This document shows positions 43,805-52,700 of a stretch of DNA of 64,000 bases, piece by piece. A model generated the notes under the pieces. That model searched no databases. It had not been told where the DNA came from and saw nothing but the letters and a program-made list of their open reading frames with translations. Location of the stretch: positions 67,728-131,727 of the forward strand of contig NZ_JBEOMB010000064.1 in the NCBI RefSeq assembly GCF_046000175.1. The letters are read 5' to 3'. Both the position numbers and the translations under genes were made by a program. Numbering within the stretch: the stretch's first letter is position 1; the number at the start of each line of letters is the position of its first letter. Source of the DNA: Rhodoplanes sp046000175. Lineage in GTDB: Bacteria > Pseudomonadota > Alphaproteobacteria > Rhizobiales > Xanthobacteraceae.

Positions 43805-44698
43805 TCAGGGCGCGACGCGCGAGTCGTGGCCGGGCGCGTCACGCGCCAGCGCCTCGGCGAGACGATCGAGCCCCGCCGCCAGCATCGGGCCGCCGCAGAT
43901 CGTCAGCATCTCGGGGATGACGATGCGCTTCTCCGGCGGATAGAGGCGCTGCAGCGCCGGATGCAGCAGAAAGGCCTGGCCCTGGTCCTCGGCCGTCGTC
44001 AGGTCCGAGGCGACCAGCACGAGGTCGGGCTTGGTCGCGACGATCTGCTCGAGCGTCGCGAATCCGCCCGTGGCGATGCCCATCTCGGATGCCGCATTGA
44101 TCAGCCCTGCCTCCGCCAGGAGCGAGCTCGTGAGACTGTCGGCGCCGGGAATCCAGCCGCGGCGCGACACCGCGAGCACGCGCAGCCCCTTGCGGGTCGC
44201 GACCGCGCGCAGCCGCACCACCGCCGCGTCGATCGCCGCGATCCGGGCCTCCGCACGCTCCGGATGCCCGACGAGCGCGCCCATCCGGGCGATCTGCCGC
44301 TTCGCCTCGTCGATCGAGCGGACGATGTCGAAGTCGGCGACCCTCAGGCCGCGCCGCGCCAAGAGCTCGCGGGTCGCCCGCCGCTCGAAGCGGCCGGCGA
44401 CGACGAGATCGGGCTTGAGCATCATCGCATCCTCGGCGCCGCCCGACATCATCGGGAACCGCGCCGCCTCGGCGGCCGCCCAGGACAGTGTCGGATCACG
44501 CGCATAGGGGCTCAGGCCCGCGATCTGATCAGGATCGGCCAGGCTGAGCAGCAGCTGATCGGTGCACAGATTGAGGGAGACGATTTTTTTCGGCGGCTCG
44601 GCGGCGGCCGGCACGAGGGCGACGAGGAGGAGCGAGGCTGCGAGACCCGCTCCGGACCATGAACGACGGAGGCTGTGGAGACGCTGCAGGCCCCCCAC
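43805..44698 (-). CDS. btuF: Periplasmic cobalamin-binding protein (BtuF-like)
   Basis: About 297 residues. Secretion signal (LAASLLLVALVPAAAE), then a helical-backbone class III binding protein: KKIVSLNLCTDQLLLSLADPDQIAGLS, DLVVAGRFERRATRELL and LVLVASDLTTAEDQGQ. The start is uncertain: no ATG lies in frame close to the signal peptide; the GTG at 44698 is used here, but its surroundings are part of a G-rich palindromic repeat, so the true start may be a rare codon further in. It is the third gene of a btuCDF set, 197 bases after btuD, with the repeat in between. Confidence 0.82.
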   Translation of the reverse strand: MGGLQRLHSLRRSWSGAGLAASLLLVALVPAAAEPPKKIVSLNLCTDQLLLSLADPDQIAGLSPYARDPTLSWAAAEAARFPMMSGGAEDAMMLKPDLVVAGRFERRATRELLARRGLRVADFDIVRSIDEAKRQIARMGALVGHPERAEARIAAIDAAVVRLRAVATRKGLRVLAVSRRGWIPGADSLTSSLLAEAGLINAASEMGIATGGFATLEQIVATKPDLVLVASDLTTAEDQGQAFLLHPALQRLYPPEKRIVIPEMLTICGGPMLAAGLDRLAEALARDAPGHDSRVAP

Positions 44699-44870
44699 CC
44701 CCGACCCCTCCCCGCCATGTGCTGGCGCACATGGGAGGAGGGGAGCCGAGGCGCCCAGCCCGATGACCGTCGAGATCGATCGACTCCCCTCCCCCCATTC
44801 GCCCTTGCGAATGGCGGGGAGGGCTTTGGCGCGCGGAGCGCGCCGGGGGTGGGGGGAAAGCCACGCAGTC
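44699..44870. repeat. Palindromic interspersed repeats
   Basis: Two or three inverted-repeat units, such as CCCCTCCCCGCCATGTGCTG / GCGCACATGGGAGGAGGGG and CTCCCCCCATTCGC / GCGAATGGCGGGGAG with a trailing GCGCGGAGCGCGCC. Same type as the elements at 40975 and 47.1 kb; they sit in the btuD-btuF spacer. Confidence 0.75.
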
Positions 44871-44895
44871 ATGCGCCGATGTCCGAGCAGCAGCA

Positions 44896-45675
44896 TCACA
44901 CCGCCGACCATGGCACCACGACCGGCTGGTCGGCGGCGCCGCCGCGCCAGGCCGTGATGCGGAAGACGTCGGCGAGCGGGCCTTCGCCGAGCGCCGCCTC
45001 GGGCGCGCCGTCGATCACCAGGCGGCCAGCGGCGAGCACTAGCACGCGGTCGGCGAAGCGGGCCGCGAGGCCGAGATCGTGCGTCACGACGAGGACGAGC
45101 GCGCCGGCGCGCGCGGTGCGCTGCAGAAGGCCGAGCACCTCGAGCTGATAATAGGGATCGAGCGAGGCGACCGGCTCGTCGGCCAGCACCACGGGCGCCT
45201 CGACGGCCAGCATGCGGGCGAGCGCGACGCGGCTCTTCTCGCCGCCGGACAATGCGGTGACGGGACGGTCGGCGAGCGCGTCGAGATCGGCGATCCGCAT
45301 GGCGCGGGCCACCGCCTCGGCGTCGCCGCGCGACAGTCGCGCCGGATCGACGGCGCCGTGCGGATAACGACCGAGCGCGACCACGTCGCGCACCGGCAGC
45401 GGCCAGTGCACCACGTGCCCCTGCGGCAGGTACGCGAACCTTTTCGCTCTCTCACGTGGCGCCAGCGACGCCACGGCCTCGCCGCCGACCGTCAGCTCCC
45501 CGCGCGAGGCCACGAGGCCGGCGAGCCCGCGCAACAGCGTCGTCTTGCCGGCACCGTTGGGGCCGACCAGGGCGACGAGCTGTCCGCGCGGCAACGCCAC
45601 CGACAGGGTCGTGATCACGTCGCGTCCGCCGACCGCGACCGTCAGTTCCTCGGCGACCAGATAGGGCGCGGTCAC
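44896..45675 (-). CDS. btuD: Cobalamin ABC transporter ATPase (BtuD-like)
   Basis: 259-residue ATPase of an FecCDE/BtuCD-type importer. Walker A VGPNGAGKTTLLRG, Q-loop LPQGH, signature ALSGGEKSRVALARML, Walker B VVLADEPVASLDP, H-loop VVTHDLGLA. The GTG at 45675 overlaps the btuC stop (GTGA). The open frame upstream lies inside btuC and is ignored. Confidence 0.92.
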   Translation of the reverse strand: MTAPYLVAEELTVAVGGRDVITTLSVALPRGQLVALVGPNGAGKTTLLRGLAGLVASRGELTVGGEAVASLAPRERAKRFAYLPQGHVVHWPLPVRDVVALGRYPHGAVDPARLSRGDAEAVARAMRIADLDALADRPVTALSGGEKSRVALARMLAVEAPVVLADEPVASLDPYYQLEVLGLLQRTARAGALVLVVTHDLGLAARFADRVLVLAAGRLVIDGAPEAALGEGPLADVFRITAWRGGAADQPVVVPWSAV

Positions 45676-46775
45676 GACACGCCTCCGCCGAGCGAGCGCC
45701 GCTCGCGCACGATCAGCCACAGGAAGAACGGCACGCCGATCAGCGCGGTGAGCACGCCGACCCGCACGCTGGTGGTGGCCGGCAGCAGCCGCACCGCGAT
45801 GTCGGCGGCGGTGAGCAGCGCGGCGCCCAGCAGCGCGCTGGGCACCAGCAGGCGGGCCGGATCGGGGCCGACCAGCGGGCGGGCGAGATGCGGCCCGACG
45901 AGGCCGATGAAGCCGATCGTGCCCGACACCGCGACCGAGCCGCCGACCCCGAGCGCCACGCCGAGAATCACGAGAAGCCGCGTGCGGGCGACGTCGACAC
46001 CGAGGCTCGCGGCCGTCTCCTCGCCGAGGCTCAGCACCCGGAAGGCGTGGCGCTGCGACAGCAGGAGCGCGCCGCCGGCGAGCACGAAGGGCAGCGCCAG
46101 TGCCACGTGGCGCATGCTGCGGTCCTCCAGCGAGCCGAGCAGCCAGAACGAGATCTCCAACGCCGCGAACGGATTTTTCGCCAGATTCATGGTCAGCGCC
46201 GTGCCGGCCCCGGCCAGCGCGGAGAGCGCGAGCCCGGCGAGGATCAGCAGCAGCAGGCTCGCATTGCGGCCGGCGACGGCCAGCAGCACGAACACCGAGA
46301 CGAAGGCGGCCGCGATGGCGGCGAGCGGCAGCGCGAAGGAGAGCACGTCGGCGAGCCCGGTGGCGATCACCAGCACGGCCCCGAAGGCCGCCGCCTGGGG
46401 CGCACCGAACAGCTCCGGCGCGGCGAGCGGGTTGCGCAGCAACCCCTGCAGGGCGGCGCCGGCGAGGCCCAGCACGGCGCCGACCGCGACGCCGAGGATC
46501 GCCCGCGGCAGCCGGATCTCCTGGACGATGATGCGGCTCTCCTCGCTGCCGCCGCCGAACAGCGCGGTCGCGACCTCGGTGGGCGACAGCCGCACCGAGC
46601 CGAGACCGAGCGACAGCAGCACCAGCACGGCGACCAGCGCCGACAGCGTGAGGATCACCAATGCCCGACGGCGGGATGCGTCGCGGGCGGTGTTTTCACG
46701 TACCATGTCGCGCGAGCGGTCCCGCTGCGCGAGCGGGTCGGCGACGGCGGAGCGGGCCGCGGCGGACAGCTTCAA
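45672..46775 (-). CDS. btuC: Cobalamin ABC transporter permease (BtuC-like)
   Basis: 367-residue FecCD-family permease with about ten helices: IRLPRAILGVAVGAVLGLAGAALQGLLRNPLAAPELFG (the family signature), GLALSALAGAGTALTM, and FIGLVGPHLARPLVGPD that contacts the ATPase. I choose the TTG at 46775 because a perfect GGAGGA sits six bases upstream (46782-46787); the ATG at 46706 inside the frame has no ribosome site. The cobalamin riboswitch directly upstream identifies the substrate class. Confidence 0.92.
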   Translation of the reverse strand: MKLSAAARSAVADPLAQRDRSRDMVRENTARDASRRRALVILTLSALVAVLVLLSLGLGSVRLSPTEVATALFGGGSEESRIIVQEIRLPRAILGVAVGAVLGLAGAALQGLLRNPLAAPELFGAPQAAAFGAVLVIATGLADVLSFALPLAAIAAAFVSVFVLLAVAGRNASLLLLILAGLALSALAGAGTALTMNLAKNPFAALEISFWLLGSLEDRSMRHVALALPFVLAGGALLLSQRHAFRVLSLGEETAASLGVDVARTRLLVILGVALGVGGSVAVSGTIGFIGLVGPHLARPLVGPDPARLLVPSALLGAALLTAADIAVRLLPATTSVRVGVLTALIGVPFFLWLIVRERRSLGGGVS

Positions 46776-46814
46776 GGGGAATCCTCCGTCGACCCACCGT
46801 CGACCGAACGTGCC

Positions 46815-46998
46815 TGTCGCCGGCCGGTCTCCTGGCTCGCGGATCAGGTCTCGTCCGCCTTCCCGGCCGCAGCGGCCAGTGGCGTTCGGACGAGGAGCTC
46901 CGCTCACAGTTGCGGGGGCAGCCGCGGTTTCGAACGTGTCCGGATCGGAGGACGTCCTTACCGTGTTCCCGTTTCACCTCCGGGTGGAGGCACCGACG
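46815..46998 (-). promoter_or_regulatory. Cobalamin (B12) riboswitch
   Basis: On the minus strand the order is GGTGCC...GGTGAAACGGGAACACGGT, GCTGCCCCCGCAACTGTGAGCGG (B12-box core of the aptamer), GCCACTGG...GGGAAGGC and GAGCCAGGAGACC, the conserved blocks of the AdoCbl riboswitch in correct order and spacing. It ends about 40 bases before btuC. High cobalamin is expected to repress btuCDF, by terminator formation or by hiding the ribosome site; which of these is not clear. Confidence 0.95.
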
Positions 46999-47074
46999 AC
47001 ATCGGCGTTAAACCACGGCGGGTTGCCCGGCACAAGAACGGCTCGATGCAGGCTGGCGGCACCGGGAGGGTTCC

Positions 47075-47232
47075 CTCTCCCCGCGCGCAGGGAGAGGTTG
47101 GCTCGCCGCGCAGCGGCGAGACGGGTGAGGGGGCGCTTCCGCAAAGCAGAGACTCGCGGCGACGCCCCCTCACCCGACATCCGCGCTGGGCGCGCGAATG
47201 TCGACCTCTCCCCGCACGCGGGGAGAGGTAAC
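47075..47232. repeat. Palindromic interspersed repeats
   Basis: Contains CCCTCTCCCCGCGCGCAGGGAGAGG, GCTCGCCGCGCAGCGGCGAG, an inner pair GGGTGAGGGGGCG / CGCCCCCTCACCC, and CCTCTCCCCGCACGCGGGGAGAGG: nested inverted repeats in the spacer between the riboswitch and the thioesterase gene. Typical alphaproteobacterial REP-like mosaic. Confidence 0.78.
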
Positions 47233-47270
47233 GACGCGGCGAACGTCGGACGGCGAGTAGTCCTCTGCGC

Positions 47271-47789
47271 CTACACCCGCGCCGGCATGGCGACGCGGCG
47301 GCCGGCCGCCTCGGGGCGGGGCAGCATGGCGTGCGAGGCCTTCATCTCGGCGAGGCGGGCGGCGATCAGGGGCGGGGCCGGGGCGGCGCGGGCCGCGTCC
47401 ATGTCGACGTGCAGGGCCATCACCTCCAGGGTGGCGGCCATCCAGCCTTCGTCGGCGTGGAAAAGCTGCTCGAAATAGTGCAGCCGCTTGGCGTCGTGGT
47501 CGAGGAGCTGGAAGGTTGCGCGCACCGCGTCGGAGGCCTTCAGCTCCCGCAGGTAGCGCACGTGGGTCTCGGCCGTGTAATACGAATGGCGCTGCCGGTC
47601 GACATAGTCGGTGCCGGCGCCGATCAGCGCCAGGACCTCGTCGGCGGCGCGATCGAACAGCACGTTGTAATAGGCCATGTTGAGGTGGCCGTTGTAGTCG
47701 ATCCAGTCCGGCTCGACCCGCATGACGGACGAGACGAACGGAGCGAAGAACACCGGCTTCAGGTCGGCATGGTCGAGCATGATGTTCAT
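47271..47789 (-). CDS. Hotdog-fold acyl-CoA thioesterase
   Basis: 172-residue 4HBT-type thioesterase. RVEPDWIDYNGHLNMAYYNVLFDRAADE (residues 24-51) holds the catalytic-loop Asp/Asn-Gly-His of the FcbC/YbgC type, with YYTAETHVRYLRELKASDAV and LHYFEQLFHADEGWMAATLEVM. Related domains are fused to carnitine dehydrogenases, so betainyl- or other short acyl-CoA substrates are possible. The start ATG at 47789 is favoured; an in-frame ATG at 47813 adds eight residues. Divergent from the FAD dehydrogenase gene, with about 90 bases between. Confidence 0.85.
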   Translation of the reverse strand: MNIMLDHADLKPVFFAPFVSSVMRVEPDWIDYNGHLNMAYYNVLFDRAADEVLALIGAGTDYVDRQRHSYYTAETHVRYLRELKASDAVRATFQLLDHDAKRLHYFEQLFHADEGWMAATLEVMALHVDMDAARAAPAPPLIAARLAEMKASHAMLPRPEAAGRRVAMPARV

Positions 47790-47882
47790 AAATCCAGTAT
47801 GGCAGCGAATCATGACGAAGTCGCGAGCCCGTGTCCGCTTTGCGACGCTGCACCGCACACCCGAAAAGGCGTTTGACCGTCC

Positions 47883-49331
47883 ATGACTTCGCTTGCCCAC
47901 CCGGCCGCGGCGCCGGCTTCGGTCCGGCCGTCGCGTTCCGCCGTCGAGTCCGTGATCGCCACGCTGGCGCAGGAATTCGGCCCGAGCCTCCTCACCACGG
48001 CGGCGGCCACCCGCGAGCAGCACGGCAACATGGCGAGCTGGCTGCCCAGCGAGGCGCCCGATGCCGTCGTGTTTCCGCAATGCACGGCCGATGTTCAAAA
48101 GATCGTGCGCATCTGCGCGGCCGCCGGCGTTCCGATCGTCCCGTTCGGCACCGGCACGTCGCTGGAAGGCCAGGTCAACGCGCCGTTCGGCGGCATCTGC
48201 GTCGACACCCGCGACATGAACAAGGTGCTGGCCGTCCATGCCGAGGATCTCGACGTGGTGGTCGAGCCCGGCGTCACCCGCAAGCAGCTCAACGAGTATC
48301 TGCGCGACCAGGGCCTCTTCTTCCCGCTCGATCCCGGCGCCGACGCGGCGCTCGGCGGCATGGCGGCGACCCGCTGCTCGGGCACCAACGCGGTGCGCTA
48401 CGGCACCATGAAGGACGTCACCCTCGCCCTGAAGGTGGTGCTGGCCAACGGGGAGCTGATGACCACCGGCACGCGGGCCAAGAAGTCGGCCGCCGGCTAC
48501 GACCTCACCCGGCTGTTCGTCGGCTCGGAGGGAACGCTCGGCATCATCACCGAGCTGACCCTGAAGCTGCACGGCATCCCGGAGGCGATCGCCGGCGGCA
48601 TCTGCCCGTTCCCGACCGTCGAGGCGGCCTGCAACACAGTGATCACGACGATCCAGACCGGCATCCCGGTCGCCCGCATCGAGCTGCTCGATCAGCTCCA
48701 GGTGAAGGCCGTCAACGCCTACTCGAAGCTCGACCTGCCGGAGGTCCCGCTGCTGCTGGTCGAGTTCCACGGCAGCGAGGCCGGCGTCGCCGAGCAGGCG
48801 GCGCAGTTCGGCGACATCGCGCAGGAGCACGGCGGCGGGCCGTTCGACTGGGCGACCCGGCCCGAGGACCGCACCCGGCTGTGGCAGGCCCGGCACGACG
48901 CCTATTGGGCGGCCGGCGCGCTTCGTCGCGGCACCAAGTCGGTGGCGAGCGACGTCTGCGTGCCGATCTCGCGCCTCGCCGAATGCGTGGTGGCGACCCA
49001 GGAGGACATCGCCGCGTCGAACCTCGTCGCGCCGATCGTCGGCCATGTCGGCGACGGCAACTTCCATCTCGGCCTCTTGGTCGACATGGACGACGCCGAC
49101 GAGGTCAAGCGCGCCAAGGCGCTGCTGGAGCGGCTGGTCGAGCGCGCGCTCGCCATGGACGGCACCTGCACGGGCGAGCACGGCGTCGGGCAGGGCAAGA
49201 TGAAATACCTGAAGGCCGAGCTCGGCGCCCCGGCGCTGGCCGCCATGGCGGCGATCAAGCACGCGCTCGACCCGGCCGGATTGATGAATCCGGGCAAGAT
49301 CGTGCCGGCGGACCTCGTGTCGCAGACGTGA
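47883..49331 (+). CDS. FAD-linked D-lactate/glycolate-type dehydrogenase
   Basis: 482-residue flavoprotein of the VAO family (FAD-binding type 4, FAD-oxidase C). PFGTGTSLEGQVNAPFGGICVD and GADAALGGMAATRCSGTNAVRYGT bind the FAD pyrophosphate; VGHVGDGNFHLGLLVD near residue 400 and CTGEHGVGQGKMKYL near residue 433 form the substrate and flavin site. Most like cytochrome-linked D-lactate dehydrogenases (Dld1) and GlcD; 2-hydroxyglutarate is another option. No GlcE/F partners are adjacent, which favours a single-subunit D-lactate dehydrogenase. Confidence 0.88.
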   Translation: MTSLAHPAAAPASVRPSRSAVESVIATLAQEFGPSLLTTAAATREQHGNMASWLPSEAPDAVVFPQCTADVQKIVRICAAAGVPIVPFGTGTSLEGQVNAPFGGICVDTRDMNKVLAVHAEDLDVVVEPGVTRKQLNEYLRDQGLFFPLDPGADAALGGMAATRCSGTNAVRYGTMKDVTLALKVVLANGELMTTGTRAKKSAAGYDLTRLFVGSEGTLGIITELTLKLHGIPEAIAGGICPFPTVEAACNTVITTIQTGIPVARIELLDQLQVKAVNAYSKLDLPEVPLLLVEFHGSEAGVAEQAAQFGDIAQEHGGGPFDWATRPEDRTRLWQARHDAYWAAGALRRGTKSVASDVCVPISRLAECVVATQEDIAASNLVAPIVGHVGDGNFHLGLLVDMDDADEVKRAKALLERLVERALAMDGTCTGEHGVGQGKMKYLKAELGAPALAAMAAIKHALDPAGLMNPGKIVPADLVSQT

Positions 49332-49781
49332 GATCGCGGACGACGGCGCATCGTCTTGGTCGAGGCCGCCGTCCCGACTCGCAGCCTCGTGCCCCGGACA
49401 AGGCGCATCTGGCCACAGGCCCGAGGCGCCGCAGAGCCGGGGTCCAGGGGCCGCACAACCGGCGGCTCGGAAGGCGCCGGGGCGGATTCCTTGCCTGATC
49501 GCCCTGGGTCCCGGTTCGCGGCGCTTGGCGCCGCGCCCGGGACACGCGGCCGCGCTTCCCCACCAATGTGCCGCAACGCTTGCCGGTAAAGTGCCGTGGC
49601 GACATATAATCGCCGCTGATTCCCGCGAGAGTTCGAGTTCGGGGGCTCCTCGACTCCGGGACGCGCGACGGCGCTTTTCGCTGCAGCGGTATGCAGCGAC
49701 GGCGGTCGCGATGTCCGGACGGCGGCGACGCTGTCGCGCCGTGAGCGGGACGTCCCCGGGCAGCGGTCCGGAGCGCTTTCG
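49332..49781. repeat. Intergenic region with palindromic repeats
   Basis: About 450 bases without a gene. Contains inverted segments such as GGGTCCAGGGGCC (49440) against CCCTGGGTCCCGG (49503), and GGCGCTTGGCGCCGCGCCCGG, the common genome-interspersed palindrome. The remaining 200 bases before the AsmA-type gene presumably hold its promoter. Confidence 0.6.
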
Positions 49782-52700
49782 GTGCAGACCACCCTTCTCG
49801 GCCTGGCAGTGGCGATGATCCTGGCGCTGGTGACGGCGCTGGTCGGGCCGCATTTCGTCGACTGGGACGGGTTTCGCGACAGCATCGAGGCGGAGGCGAC
49901 CCGCGCGGTGGGCACGCCGGTCGCCATCACCGGGCCGATCGACGTCCGCCTGCTGCCGACCCCCTCGCTCGACCTGAAGAGCGTCGCGCTCGCCACCGGC
50001 GGGGTGCGGATGAGCGCCCGCGGCATGCGGGTGGAGCTGGCGCTGGGCGCGCTGATGCGCGGCGAGTGGAAGGTCTCCGAGCTGACCCTCGACTCGCCGC
50101 AGCTCGATCTGTCGCTCGACGCCGGCGGCCGCGCGCGCGGCGGCGCGCTGCCCTCCGGCTTCGATCCCGATGTCCTGTCGGTCGAGCGTCTCGTCGTCGA
50201 GAACGGCCGCGCCGTGCTGGCCGATCCGGCGACCGGCGGCACCGTCACGCTCGACACCGTCTCGTTCAAGGGCGACCTGCGCTCGCTCGCCGGGCCGCTG
50301 CGCGGCGAGGGCGCCTTCGTCACCGGCGGCCGCGTCTACGGGGTGCGGGTCGGCGCCGGCCGGGCGGGCGCCGACGGCGGCGTGCGGTTGCGCCTCAATG
50401 TCGATCCGCTCGACCAGCCCTTCGCGGTCGAGACCGACGGCACGCTGTGGCTCGCCGGAAGCCCGCGCTACGAGGGCAACCTCGCGCTGTCGCGGCCCGC
50501 CGGCGCGCCGCTCGGCGTCGCCGCGAGCCGCCCCCGCGAGCCGTGGCGCGTCGCCGGCAAGGTCGAAGCGACGCCGTCGCGCGTGAAGCTGGCCCAGGCC
50601 GAGGTGACCTACGGGGCGGAGGAGCGCGCCGTCCGGCTCGCCGGGTCGGCCGACCTGGTGCTCGGCCGCTTCCCGCGGCTCGATCTATCCGTCGTCGGCC
50701 GCCATGTGGACCTGGATCGCCTCGATGGCGTCGCCTCCGCGGCTGCGGGGCAACCGGCGGCGGGGCCGGATGCGCTCCGTCGGTTCACCAGCGCCATCGC
50801 GCCGCCGATGCCGGTCGCGGCGACCTTGGAGGTCGACCAGCTCGTCGTCGGCGGCACGGCGTATCAGACCATCCGGGGCCGGCTGGCGACCACCGCCGAG
50901 GGCCTCACGCTCGACGGCGTCGAGCTGCGCCTCCCGGGCCTCACCCAGCTTCGCCTCGCCGGCATGCTGCGTTCGAGCGGCCCCGACCTCGCCTTCGCCG
51001 GCCCGGTGAGTCTCGAATCGAGCGATCCGCGGGCGCTCGGCGCCTGGATCGAGGGGCGCGCCGAGACCGGCAAGGACAGGCCGCTCGGCGTGCTGCGCGC
51101 CAAGGGCGACGTGGCGCTCGACCGCGACCGCATCGCGGTCGACGGCCTGTCGCTCGCCATCGACCGCAAGACCGTCGAGGGCCGCGTCGCCTACACGCGC
51201 GCCGCGTCCGGAACGCCGTCGCGGCTCGAGGCCGATGTCCGATCGGCCGAGGTCGATCTCGAAGGCGCCGTCGCTTTGGTCGGCGAGGCCTTTGCCGGCA
51301 GCCGGATCGGCTGGCCCGGCGAGGCGACGATCGGGGTGGCGGCCGGCAAGGTCGCCTGGGGCGGCATCGCGGCGGAGCGGGTCGAGGCGCGGGTCGGCTA
51401 CGGCAAGGACGGGCTGACCATCGAGCGCCTCGCGGTCGGCGACCTGCGCGGCGCGACGCTCGCCGGCGCCGGCCGCATCGACACCTCGATCACGGCCCCG
51501 CAGGGCGCCGTCACGCTCGACGTCAAGGCGCCGCGCACCGACGCGCTGCTCGGACTCCTGGACGAGGTCGCGCCCGAGCAGGCCCGCGCGCTGCGCCGCT
51601 ACGCCGCCGCACTGGGCGCCGCCGAGCTGCGCGCCCGCCTCGACGTCGCGCCGGCCCTGCACGATCCGGTCGCGCCGAACGCCAAGCGGTCGACGGCGAG
51701 CCTGTCGGTCGACGGCCGGCTCGGCACCATCCGATTGGCTTTGACGGCCGGCGCCACCGGCGATCCGGCCGATCCGACCAAGGCCCAGGTCCGGCTCGAC
51801 GGCAGCGTGGAGGCCAAGGAAGGCGCCGCGCTCGCCGCCCTCACCGGGCTCGACCGGCTGGTGGCGCTCGATCAACGCCCGGCGACGGTCGCGCTGTCCG
51901 GCGGCGGCCGGCTCGACGGCGAGGTGACGGGCAAGCTCGACGTCGCCTCCGGCGGTCTGTGGGTGTCGGCGACCGGCAGCGGCCGGCGCGAGGCCGACGG
52001 CCCATCCGGCCGCGCCGAGGTGACCGTCACGGCCTCCGACGCGCGACTCCTCGTGCCGGCCGGGGCCGGCCCGGTGCCGCTGTCGCTGCACACCCGTCTG
52101 ACCCTGTCGGGGCCGGACCTGCGGCTCGACGACCTCGCCGGCCGGCTCGCCGGGGCGAGCCTGAAGGGGCATCTCGGTCTGCATCTGTCCGAGCCGCGCG
52201 CCGTGACGGGTCGCATCGCGACCAGCGATCTCGACATGGCGCCGCTCGTCGCGGCGCTCGCGGGCGCGGCCCGACGCCCGGCCACCCCCGCCGGCCGCGA
52301 TGCCGCGCCGTGGTCGGCCGAGCCGTTCGGCCGGCCCGGCTTCGCCGACCTGTTCGGCCGGGTCGAGATCGAGGCCGGCCGCGCCGTTCTGCTGCCCGGC
52401 CTGGTCGCCCGCGACCTGCGCACCGCCGTGCGCTTCGATGGTTTCGCCGTGGCGGTCGAGGAGGCGCGGGGGCGGCTCGCCGACGGCGGCCTGTCGCTCG
52501 ATGCCGAGCTGCGGCAGGTGCCGATGGGCCTGTCGCTGCGCACCCGCCTCGCGCTCGCCGACGCCGATCTCGCCGCCCTGGTTCCCGGGTCGGGAAAGAC
52601 CCCGCCGGCCGCCGGCCGCGTGTCGGTTTCGGCCGAGCTCGACGGTATCGGCCTCAGCCCGGCCGCGCTGGTCGGCGCCCTGCACGGCAGCGGCGCCGTC

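Noticed and set aside
47271..49853. 860-codon minus-strand frame ending in the thioesterase
   Set aside because: Only the last 172 residues are coding; the rest is antisense to the FAD dehydrogenase.
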